Positions 1 through 8,060 of a stretch of 64,000 bases of DNA are shown in pieces (the first letter of the stretch is position 1; every line of letters begins with the position of its first letter). Below the pieces are notes generated by a model. It made no database searches. It saw only the letters and a list, made by a program, of their open reading frames with translations, and was not told the DNA's origin. This stretch comes from Leptolyngbya sp. Prado105 (GTDB lineage Bacteria; Cyanobacteriota; Cyanobacteriia; Leptolyngbyales; Leptolyngbyaceae), in the NCBI GenBank assembly GCA_025454375.1, contig JALOOO010000003.1, positions 1 through 64,000 of the forward strand. Reading direction: 5' to 3'. The position numbers and the translations under genes were made by a program.

Positions 1-39
1 GCACATTCATTGATTAGCCAGTCTGAGACATCTCTAGAG

Positions 40-110
40 TCCTGAAGACCGGATATAAATCCGGTAGCTCGCTTATATCCCCCGCGTTTCAACCGGGGGT
101 TTTACGCATT
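40..110. other. Cluster of hairpins resembling an IS200/IS605-type right end or a terminator
   Basis: CCGGAT-ATAA-ATCCGG hairpin (49-64) followed by CCCCCG...CGGGGG (79-99) and a TTTT run. No transposase is visible inside the window. Confidence 0.3.
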
Positions 111-133
111 CACCCGATAAAGAAGTTCTAGAT

Positions 134-385
134 TTGACCTATCTTCTGCAAGTTTTTAGCATGACTTGTGCATTCGACAGTGTAAAGCATCTTGATTTGC
201 CATTTATTAATCAGCAAATGATTTTGCCTCTTCCGGTTCCAATTCCTCCGATCGAGCTTCAGCAAGAATTTGCTCGACGAGTAGACGCGATCGAACAACT
301 CAAAATCACACATCGCGAATCGATCGCCCAACTCGATGCCCTCTTCGCCTCGCTCCAACATCGCGCTTTTCGAGGCGAACTGTAG
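134..385 (+). pseudogene. hsdS: C-terminal remnant of type I restriction-modification specificity subunit (HsdS)
   Basis: The ORF ends in LPLPVPIPPIELQQEFARRVDAIEQLKITHRESIAQLDALFASLQHRAFRGEL*, typical of the HsdS C-terminus. Most of the protein is missing. Confidence 0.75.
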
Positions 386-445
386 CGTAACCTGAATTCG
401 GGATAAGAAATAACGCGAATGGGGCATTTTTGTATCAGGAATGAC

Positions 446-529
446 ACTTTTAATCCCGACCGCGATACTTTTAATCCCGACCGCGATACTTTTAATCCCA
501 ACCGCGATACTTTTAATCCCGACCGCGAC
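446..529. repeat. Four tandem copies of a 21-bp unit (ACTTTTAATCCCGACCGCGAT)
   Basis: Units at 446-466, 467-487, 488-508 and 509-529, nearly identical. Confidence 0.9.
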
Positions 530-694
530 TCTCCAACGTTCAAGCCCGACTCTTTTAGTCCCGACCTCGAACTTCTGGATCTTCGACTTCGATACTTTTG
601 ATCTCGACTTCGATACTTTTAATCTCGACCGCGACTCTCCAACGTTCAAGCCCGACACTTTTAGTCCCGAAGTCGAACTTCTGGATCTCCGACC
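522..694. repeat. Direct duplication with 106-bp offset (522-588 and 628-694)
   Basis: Both contain ACCGCGACTCTCCAACGTTCAAGCCCGAC.CTTTTAGTCCCGA..TCGAACTTCTGGATC..CGAC. Confidence 0.8.
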
Positions 695-913
695 TCGACA
701 CTTTTGATCTCAAACTTTAAGCCTCTGAATCTCAACGCCGGGACTCAGAGGCTCAAAGACAGGAAGAATAGAACCGCGATCGCGAATCAACCTGCTTATC
801 CCGAACTCAGGTTAGCGTAGAATCCTCAGCATGACAAAAATACTCACAGACTATCAGGGGTGACAAATCCGTCTCACCAATGAACGAAGACAGCCCATCC
901 AGAAATGGAGCCA

Positions 914-957
914 GCGATCGAGCAACTCAAAGCTACACATCGCGAATCGATCGCTCA
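914..957 (+). pseudogene. Second, smaller HsdS C-terminal remnant
   Basis: GCGATCGAGCAACTCAAAGCTACACATCGCGAATCGATCGCTCA matches 287-330 of the first hsdS remnant with 5 mismatches in 44 nt; encodes AIEQLKATHRESIA. Confidence 0.6.
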
Positions 958-962
958 TCGAT

Positions 963-1322
963 CTACTGCTTTGTACTGGCAACATTACGACAGATTCCCG
1001 TCGTGTCACCCTTCAATCCATTACAAATCTGCTCCCTCGTTAGATATCCATCCGCAATCACAGTCTGCTGAACATTCGATCGATCCACCGCGATCGAATC
1101 TAACAATACCGATGCCAACTGTCCTCCCGACTTCAATGCCGTCTGCCCATTCACCAACGCTCCCGGATCAGTTCCATTGCTCAACGCCGCGACTAACTGC
1201 GCCGTCACTTGCGCCTCCTTCGCGATCGGCTTATAAACTGTCATCGCCTGATCACCTGTGAGAATGTTCTGAATTCCTGCGACAGTCGCATCTTGTCCCG
1301 TCACCAGCACCTTGTCATTTTT
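963..1322 (-). pseudogene. C-terminal fragment of sugar (xylose-type) ABC transporter substrate-binding protein
   Basis: Translated (K)NDKVLVTGQDATVAGIQNILTGDQAMTVYKPIAKEAQ... resembles the XylF-type periplasmic binding protein C-terminus; the N-terminal two thirds are absent. Confidence 0.7.
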
Positions 1323-1631
1323 TTGCTGTCAAGCCAAGAGCGTTGCTGATTGACAAAAGGCTTAAGTAATCATACTCAATCAATCAACGAATGTTAATCG
1401 AGTTGACTCTACTTCGTTGAGTGAGGGTCGAGACGTTCTTCAGATGTTTCTCAGAGGCGATCGCTCTAATCTAGAAACATAGAAGCAAAGCAGCTAAACC
1501 TTCTCGCCACAAGGAAACGACGCTTAATAGTTCAATGTCAATGTGAATCAGTCAGAAAACACACTTTCTCAAAGGACGGTAGCTTGTCGCTGTTGTTCGT
1601 TGTTCGCTATATTTCACCGAAGAGGTCAACC

Positions 1632-2324
1632 ATGTCTCAGAGACAAACTCCTTCCATTAAAATTGGCATGATGCTGTTTCCAAGTCTCAGTGAGATAGAG
1701 TTCATGGCTCCCTACGGAATCTTTTCGTATCTGCCAAATACTCAGATCTACCGCATCGCCCCAACGCTTGAGCCAATCTACTCTGACACCGGATTTCCGC
1801 TAATTCCGAATACATCCTTTGAAAAAGTGCCTGAGTTAGATGTCTTGTTTGTTCCGGGTGGTTTGGGGGTGACTGCCAAACTAGAAGATGCAGAATTTCT
1901 TCAGTTTTTGCAGCGACAGGGTGAACATGCTCGCTACATCACTTCAATTGGTAGCGGATCGCTGCTACTCGCAGCAGCTACCTTGCTGCGGGGGCATCGT
2001 GCGACTACAGATTGGTCTTCCCTAGAATTGCTAGCAATGCTTGGTGCAGAGCCTGTTGCAGACCGAATCGTAGTGGATTGTAATCGCATTACCGCAAGCA
2101 GCCCCACAGATGGACTTGCCTTAGGAAGCGCGATCGCACAAGCACTATTGGGAGACGCGATCGCACAAGAAACTCAGTTGCGACTCGACTATAATCCAAC
2201 CTTGTTCACCGCTGGCTTTCCAGAATTGCTGCCTGCGGAAACCTTTGCTAGAGTCCGGGCTGAACAGCAAACGCTATCAAGGGCAAGATTACAGATTATT
2301 CGGCGCATTACTTCTACCGTATAA
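1632..2324 (+). CDS. DJ-1/PfpI family protein (isonitrile hydratase/GlxA-like) lacking the canonical cysteine
   Basis: GMMLFPSLSEIEFMAPYGIF...LDVLFVPGGLG...YITSIGSGSLLLAAATLLRGHRATTDW; start chosen at MSQRQ rather than the upstream M of the ORF. Confidence 0.85.
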   Translation: MSQRQTPSIKIGMMLFPSLSEIEFMAPYGIFSYLPNTQIYRIAPTLEPIYSDTGFPLIPNTSFEKVPELDVLFVPGGLGVTAKLEDAEFLQFLQRQGEHARYITSIGSGSLLLAAATLLRGHRATTDWSSLELLAMLGAEPVADRIVVDCNRITASSPTDGLALGSAIAQALLGDAIAQETQLRLDYNPTLFTAGFPELLPAETFARVRAEQQTLSRARLQIIRRITSTV

Positions 2325-2522
2325 GAACTCTGTCCGCTTCTGCAATGGATAGTGTCAGAATTTGCGAAATTGGTACAGAAACTATTTTGAAAATTGAACT
2401 ATTTTTATCGATCGCGCGTAAAACCCCTGTGCCTTGTGCCCTACTGTGTACACAATTCGGTAGGCTGTACATTATCTATCTTGTCGCACTACGATCGAGG
2501 TTGAACGATCTCAATTCTCAAA

Positions 2523-3653
2523 ATGCTTTGGCTTGAAATCCTGTTTACAATCCCAATTCTGGGATCAATCGTCTTTTATCTTGCCTGTATCTGGTTCACG
2601 CTACAGTTCTTCTCGGCTGTACAATCGAATCAACCCTCCTCAGAAGATCCTGTCACGATTCTCGTTCCTATTTGCGGACTAGACGAAGGTGCATTCGAGA
2701 ACTGGTCGTCACTTTGTACCCAGGACTATCCCACCTACGAAGTTCTGTTTGGAGTCGCGGATGAAACTGACCCTGCCGTTCCCGTTCTCAATCAGCTTAA
2801 GGCAATCTATCCCGATCGCGTTCGAGTCTTTGCAGGACTTCCTCCACGCGGTATCAACTTCAAAGACAGCACCTTAAGCTACCTGCTAGAACAGACAAAA
2901 TCCGAAACGCTCATCTTTGCCGACAGCGACATCCGGGTTGCGCCAGACTATATCCAGACGGTCACCGCACCCCTTGATCGCGCAGATGTCGTGACCTGCG
3001 GCTACATTGCACATCATCCTCAATTTTTCACCTCTGCGATCGCCTCGTTAGGTCGCTGCTGTGACTTTATTCCCAGTGCTTTAATTGCTCAATTCCTCGA
3101 TCGCGGCTTGAACTTCGCCATTGGGGTCACGATCGCCACTCGCAAATCCACCCTCGCCAACTTCGGCGGACTCCACCTCAACCGTATCGGTTCAGACTAC
3201 AACCTCGGCAAACGCGCTGCTCAAGCAGGCTACACCGTTGAACTCTCTCACTTAATTCTTGAATCCGATACTGGACAAGAAAGCATCCGCGACTTATTTC
3301 AACGAGAATTGCGCTGGTCAAGAACCATTCGATTCAATCGAGGTAAGATTTACTACACTATGATTTTTTGCTATGGAACTGTGCTATGTCTGCCCTTGCT
3401 TTTTGTCTCGGACTTCGCGACTTGGGCGATCGCTTTAACTGGACTCGTCTATGGACTTCGCTTTCTTCAAGCCGCGATCGCAGCACGACAAATGCAAGCT
3501 CCGAATCTCCTTCGTTGGCTATGGGCTTTACCATTTCGGGACGGATTGAGCTTTGTCATTTGGGCGATCGGTGGATTTGGACGAGAAGCCTACTGGCGTG
3601 GACGACGGCTGCGAATTGAAGGCGACGGTATTATCCAGCAAATCGATAGCTGA
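2523..3653 (+). CDS. Glycosyltransferase family 2/21 (ceramide glucosyltransferase / HpnI-like)
   Basis: GT-A fold with FADSDIRVAPDY (DxD) and RELRWSRTIR; C-terminal membrane segments; resembles hopanoid-associated HpnI. Confidence 0.75.
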   Translation: MLWLEILFTIPILGSIVFYLACIWFTLQFFSAVQSNQPSSEDPVTILVPICGLDEGAFENWSSLCTQDYPTYEVLFGVADETDPAVPVLNQLKAIYPDRVRVFAGLPPRGINFKDSTLSYLLEQTKSETLIFADSDIRVAPDYIQTVTAPLDRADVVTCGYIAHHPQFFTSAIASLGRCCDFIPSALIAQFLDRGLNFAIGVTIATRKSTLANFGGLHLNRIGSDYNLGKRAAQAGYTVELSHLILESDTGQESIRDLFQRELRWSRTIRFNRGKIYYTMIFCYGTVLCLPLLFVSDFATWAIALTGLVYGLRFLQAAIAARQMQAPNLLRWLWALPFRDGLSFVIWAIGGFGREAYWRGRRLRIEGDGIIQQIDS

Positions 3654-3854
3654 TTACGATTTTGGATGGGTTTGGATAGGCGATTCCCCGACTCGCAAAG
3701 AAGCGTTCAGAAGTTTTGTGAGCGCTTCTTCTGCTAAAATCCAAAACTCTACTGAGATTTCCTTTGAAGCTTTCATCAAGAAGCAGAGAATTCACCGGAT
3801 TGTAGAGCCTGAGTGTGCTAGAAATTAACACATGTTGCCATTGGGAAAAGTGGA

Positions 3855-4580
3855 ATGTTTGGCTCAACGAAGTTCAACCTAACGAAATCACGGAAGATTG
3901 CACTTGGCGTTGCCGGGGTCGCTCTATCTGGAGTCATCATTGCGATCGCGACGCAAGCCAAAGCCCAATTTCGGATCTCCCAAATTGCGCCCGTTGCGCC
4001 TGTTGCTGCACCCGATGCCTTCGCAGCACCCAGCCAAATTGGTATCCCTGGCGCACCCCCTGCTAGAACCCCTACAACTCCTGCCGGAACTCGTCGCCCA
4101 AGTTCTCGCTTCGCACTTCCTCGGCGCATTCCCATTGACCCAGTGCCGATGCCTGGAGATTTCCGCACGCCACTTCCCGATCTCCCCCGCAGCCCAGATA
4201 TCCGCACGATTACCGGAACGCAACCGACTCCTATCAGCGGCATTTCCGCAAGGGTCACGCTCACGCCAATCTGTCCTGTTACAGCTTCCTCCGCATCTTG
4301 TCGGATTCGCCCCTATACAGGTCCGCTCAAAATTACAAGCGCTTCACGATCGCGTGTGATTCGCCTGAATAGCGACATCAATGGCTTCTTTCAAGTCCGC
4401 CTTGAACCCGGAATGTATGTCATCGAACCCGACTCCCCCAATTTCCCGATCGGAACGAGTCAAACCGTCACGATCATCAACAACGTCATCCGCCAAATGG
4501 AACTCAACTTCCAAGGAAGTCCCGAAGTCGGCGCACCGATCCCGCCTCCTACAGGCGCAACGCTTCCACCCCTTCGCTGA
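3855..4580 (+). CDS. Exported protein with proline-rich segment and carboxypeptidase-regulatory-like C-terminal domain
   Basis: N-terminal hydrophobic helix (IALGVAGVALSGVIIAIATQAKA), then a Pro/Ala-rich region and a beta-rich C-terminus (GFFQVRLEPGMYVIEP). Confidence 0.55.
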   Translation: MFGSTKFNLTKSRKIALGVAGVALSGVIIAIATQAKAQFRISQIAPVAPVAAPDAFAAPSQIGIPGAPPARTPTTPAGTRRPSSRFALPRRIPIDPVPMPGDFRTPLPDLPRSPDIRTITGTQPTPISGISARVTLTPICPVTASSASCRIRPYTGPLKITSASRSRVIRLNSDINGFFQVRLEPGMYVIEPDSPNFPIGTSQTVTIINNVIRQMELNFQGSPEVGAPIPPPTGATLPPLR

Positions 4581-4619
4581 ACCTGCAATAGGTGTCCTGC
4601 CTCGTTAATATTTGATCCA

Positions 4620-5192
4620 CTAGGGGTTTACGGATTCAACCCTCCAAGTTCCCTGGTTGAAGTGATACTGATGACGATTCTGAGGATCGCCTCGCAGTTC
4701 CAAATGATCGACAGCAATCGGCTCAAGCAACAGCAAGCAAAATTGCGGCAGCGGGTCAGACTGACTGGGTATCGGGGGCGAAAACGTCTCCAAATCGGCA
4801 CGGGCTTGTCCTGGAGATGCCCAGGCAAATTGAACGCGAGCAGCCTCTGACATATCTTGCCATGCCTGCTGTCTCGCTTTCTGCAACGTTTCGTCAGCAC
4901 GATCGACAATTTTCAATTTGCCTGCAATCCGAAATTGCTCTCGTGTATTTGGAAAATACCAGCACACTTCTCCCCAAGGGCAATCTGCAATCTGCTGCGT
5001 TTTTTCACTGCGATCGTCTGTGACAAACTTCAGGTGATCCGTTTCCTCTAAAAAACCGCGAAATACGATCGTTCGATTTGCAGGTTTTCCATCGGGACGG
5101 ACTGTTGCTAATTGAACATAACGGGCATAGGGCAGAGAGCGATTGCGATGGAGGGCACGTGCAATCAGAGAACGCCAAGGAGCTAGAGACAT
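4620..5192 (-). CDS. Pyridoxamine 5'-phosphate oxidase-type FMN-binding protein (Npun_F5749-like)
   Basis: SLPYARYVQLATVRPDGKPANRTIVFRGFLEETDHLKFVTDDRSEK ... FCLLLLEPIAVDHLELRGDPQNRHQY; start at MSLAPW. Confidence 0.8.
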   Translation of the reverse strand: MSLAPWRSLIARALHRNRSLPYARYVQLATVRPDGKPANRTIVFRGFLEETDHLKFVTDDRSEKTQQIADCPWGEVCWYFPNTREQFRIAGKLKIVDRADETLQKARQQAWQDMSEAARVQFAWASPGQARADLETFSPPIPSQSDPLPQFCLLLLEPIAVDHLELRGDPQNRHQYHFNQGTWRVESVNP

Positions 5193-5247
5193 AAACAGTA
5201 CGATCAAGAAATGCTTTACAATTCTACATAAACTGCTCTAGCCGCTT

Positions 5248-5949
5248 ATGCCCCTACCGACTGTAATTTTGCCCGGATATCTTGCAGGCGCGATCGACTA
5301 TCGCGACATGGAGAAAACGTTAATTGACCTTGGAATTCCAACTGTAACGGTTCCGTTAATGAAGCGAGATTGGTTTCCGACTTTGGGTGGTCGCTCTGTT
5401 TTGCCGATTTTGGAAATGCTCGATCGAACCGTACAGAACGTTCGGCAGACTTACAGCACAGAGAAGATTAATCTAGTCGGTCATTCTGCTGGAGGGTGGA
5501 TATCGCGGATTTATTTAGGTGAGAAGGCTTACGACGTGCATGGCATGACGAACGATCGCGTTTATCGCTGGCAAGCTCACGAATTCGTCTCCACTTTGAT
5601 CACACTCGGAACGCCTCAAACTAGCTATGAACGCTGGACATTGAAGAATTTGAATTTTGTGAATACGACGTATCCAGGTGCGTTTTATCCAGAAGTCAAA
5701 TATGTCTGTATTGCAGGTCAGTCCATCTTTGGATCGCGACGTTTAGGAAGCTGGTTGGCTTATAGTAGCTACCAACTCACGGGAGGCAGAGGTGAGACTT
5801 GGGGCGATGGCATTACCCCGATCGCAGCGGCTCACCTGGTCGGGGCAGAAAATTTGACTTATGAAAATGTTAGCCATTCTCCTCGATCGAAAGGGCAATG
5901 GTATGGTTCTACGGAAATTGTCAAACAATGGGCAACATATCTCAGCTAA
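5248..5949 (+). CDS. Lipase-like alpha/beta hydrolase
   Basis: INLVGHSAGGWISR nucleophile elbow (GHSAG). Confidence 0.8.
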   Translation: MPLPTVILPGYLAGAIDYRDMEKTLIDLGIPTVTVPLMKRDWFPTLGGRSVLPILEMLDRTVQNVRQTYSTEKINLVGHSAGGWISRIYLGEKAYDVHGMTNDRVYRWQAHEFVSTLITLGTPQTSYERWTLKNLNFVNTTYPGAFYPEVKYVCIAGQSIFGSRRLGSWLAYSSYQLTGGRGETWGDGITPIAAAHLVGAENLTYENVSHSPRSKGQWYGSTEIVKQWATYLS

Positions 5950-5984
5950 GCAGTAGGGATGTTAAAGGCATCCCTACTGCTTAG
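5946..5984. terminator. Strong hairpin between convergent genes (possible bidirectional terminator or dispersed palindrome)
   Basis: CTAAGCAGTAGGGATG-ttaaagg-CATCCCTACTGCTTAG, perfect 16-bp stem that includes the stop codon of the upstream gene. Confidence 0.7.
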
Positions 5985-6001
5985 ACTGCTAATGCTTCAA
6001 A

Positions 6002-6787
6002 CTACCAAAGGGCACGAACCCCGCCAGAAGTTCCACTATCATCATCATCCGTGTTAGAAGGAGTCGTGGTTGAGTCTGGCGTTGTAGTTGAGTCTGGGGT
6101 TGTGGTCGAACCTGGTACTGTCGAATCTGGAGTTGTGGTCGAACCTGGTACTGTCGAATCTGGGGTTGTGGTCGAATCCGGTACTGTCGAATCTGGGGTT
6201 GTGGTCGAATCCGGTACTGTCGAATCTGGGGTTGTGGTCGAACCTGGTACTGTCGAATCTGGGGTTGTGGTCGAACCCGGTACAGTGCTTGGAGAAGACT
6301 GGGAAGGAGTGGTCGGAACAATCACATCACCAGACGGACTTGAAGGAGTCGTACTTGGTGAAGTTGGGCTAGAAGTCTCTGGAGTAATCGTCGAGGGAGT
6401 GCTGCTTGGAGAAGATTGAGTCGGGCTAGAAGTCCCTGAACCAGGTGAAGTTTGTGACATACTTCCTGAACTCGAAGAGTCTGCCGACGCTGAGGAAGCA
6501 CGATTGTAAGGCGCTTCGTTAAAAATGCTGGGATTTGGATTCACCTTCGCCAGCGAAGGAGTGGAATTGCGTGGGGCATCTGCACTTGGCGTACTAGAAG
6601 GCGCACTCATCATAGAATCGGGTGTCGCTTGAGCCAATGTGCGAGTATAGGGAGCTTCGCTAAAAACGCTCGGATTTGGATTCAACGGCGACTGTGCCAT
6701 TGCAGGTAGCGAGAGTAAAGAGCCAAAACTTGCAACTCCGATCGTGCCTGCTAACTTTTTGAGTGCATTTCTGTTCATTCCGTTCAT
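6002..6787 (-). CDS. Secreted low-complexity Ser/Thr/Pro-repeat protein
   Basis: Signal-like N-terminus (KKLAGTIGVASFGSLLSLPAMAQ), two NPNPS(V/I)F(S/N)EAPY(T/N)R motifs, C-terminal STTTPDSTVP(G/D) repeats. Confidence 0.75.
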   Translation of the reverse strand: MNGMNRNALKKLAGTIGVASFGSLLSLPAMAQSPLNPNPSVFSEAPYTRTLAQATPDSMMSAPSSTPSADAPRNSTPSLAKVNPNPSIFNEAPYNRASSASADSSSSGSMSQTSPGSGTSSPTQSSPSSTPSTITPETSSPTSPSTTPSSPSGDVIVPTTPSQSSPSTVPGSTTTPDSTVPGSTTTPDSTVPDSTTTPDSTVPDSTTTPDSTVPGSTTTPDSTVPGSTTTPDSTTTPDSTTTPSNTDDDDSGTSGGVRALW

Positions 6788-6958
6788 TCGGTTTCTCCTG
6801 TTTCGCTAAAAGGGCTTTTGCAGATTGAAACTCACCGAGTTTGCGGAGATATGTTCTAACTCGGGATCATCACCACAGGTCGTAGTCTAATGAGTGCGGA
6901 CAGATAAGCTACTCTTCCTATGGTTTGATTTATCCGAGTCCGAAATTTATTACGGGGA

Positions 6959-7474
6959 TTAGTTCTTGACGATGACTTCTGTCCCTAGGCTGACTTTTCC
7001 AAAAAGTTCTTCGACATCGCGGTTATACATGCGAATGCAGCCATGCGACGCTGCCGTTCCGACCGATTCAGGATTGGGTGTACCATGAAAGCCAATCCAG
7101 TTCTTGCCATCTGTCCAGAATCCAATCCAATATCTTCCTAAGGGATTCTCAGGATCTCCACCTGGAATGGTGTATCCCTTCATCGGATGAATCCAAGCAG
7201 GATTACGAATCATTTGTCGAACTTTGTAAGTCCCTGTTGGCGTTTCCCATCCAGCACGCCCGACTGCGATCGGATAGCTTTTCACCTTAGCATCGCCTCG
7301 ATAAACGCTGACTCGTTTCTGCTTCAATCGAATTTCCAATCGCATTGCCTGCGCTTTGGGTTGAGTTTCCGTCACTGGCTGGATCGAGGTTGGTGCTGAG
7401 AAGCTAGGCTGTGGGATCAAAATCGTTACACAAGCGAGTAAAGTTCCTACACACCAGATTTTTTTTCGCTGCAT
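6959..7474 (-). CDS. L,D-transpeptidase (YkuD domain)
   Basis: IGFHGTPNPESVGTAASHGCIRMYNRDVEELF (HGxx..SHGCIR catalytic motif), signal peptide. Confidence 0.92.
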   Translation of the reverse strand: MQRKKIWCVGTLLACVTILIPQPSFSAPTSIQPVTETQPKAQAMRLEIRLKQKRVSVYRGDAKVKSYPIAVGRAGWETPTGTYKVRQMIRNPAWIHPMKGYTIPGGDPENPLGRYWIGFWTDGKNWIGFHGTPNPESVGTAASHGCIRMYNRDVEELFGKVSLGTEVIVKN

Positions 7475-7643
7475 CAGTTTTAAGAGGTGACCTACGCTTA
7501 AGACAGAATCAAATTCATGTCTATCGTTTCATCTGTCATTAGCAGGAATATTTGAGATCCGAAGTCACAGAATTTAGAACACTTTGACTTCGGGAGATTA
7601 CGACTTGCGATATCATCGGGATCGATGCAAGAAGAGAAAACTT

Positions 7644-7937
7644 ATGTCTGAATCCATCAGTGAAGCCTTTTCGCCTGCGATCAGCGATCGAATCTGCGGT
7701 CACATGAACAAAGATCATGGCGATGCGGTTCTGGTTTATGCACAGTATTTTGGCAAGGTCAGTGAGGCAACTGCGGCTGAAATGAAATCGATTGATGCAA
7801 AAGGCATGGATCTTTCGGCACAGATAAATGGCGAAACCGTTCCTGTTCGAGTCAATTTCGATCGCACTTTGAAAGATTCAAAAGAAGCGCATGTAATTCT
7901 CGTAGAAATGCTGAAACGAGTTCGACCGAGCGACTAG
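7644..7937 (+). CDS. DUF2470 domain-containing protein
   Basis: ICGHMNKDHGDAVLVYAQYFGKVSEATAAEMKSIDAKGMDLSA; start at MSESI. Confidence 0.85.
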   Translation: MSESISEAFSPAISDRICGHMNKDHGDAVLVYAQYFGKVSEATAAEMKSIDAKGMDLSAQINGETVPVRVNFDRTLKDSKEAHVILVEMLKRVRPSD

Positions 7938-8060
7938 CTGACGAATCATAAAAGCTGCTTGTTCCTGAAGTTGTTCGATCCTGCGGCAATTTTGGGTATT
8001 CAAAGGGAGGGTAATCTGATGCTCTTCTGGGCGGACTGCGGTTCGCCCTTTTTCCTGTTT

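Larger units (their letters stand above)
388..814. mobile_element. MITE-like non-autonomous element with 20-bp terminal inverted repeats
   Basis: TAACCTGAATTCGGGATAAG (388-407) and CTTATCCCGAACTCAGGTTA (795-814) are inverted repeats with one mismatch. Flanked by GCG on both sides, or a TA duplication if the terminal TA is counted as target. No coding capacity. Confidence 0.6.

Noticed and set aside
446-529. Possible CRISPR array
   Set aside because: The repeats are contiguous without spacers, so it is a simple tandem repeat; no cas genes in the window.
128-707. Several long ORFs on both strands (176, 94, 60 and 88 aa)
   Set aside because: They arise from the 21-bp tandem repeat, which keeps multiple frames open; there is no domain or codon signal and they overlap the MITE-like element.
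2445-2475. GTACAC/TGTACA motifs as an NtcA or LexA site
   Set aside because: Spacing does not fit GTA-N8-TAC or a clear LexA consensus.
3898-4359. 153-aa ORF and antisense 99/148-aa ORFs around the exported protein
   Set aside because: The 3855-4580 frame has the signal-like helix and a coherent domain; the others are out-of-frame or antisense overlaps.
6051-6419. 122-aa plus-strand ORF (VVVESGTVESG repeats)
   Set aside because: Mirror of the coding repeat in the minus-strand Ser/Thr/Pro protein; shadow ORF.
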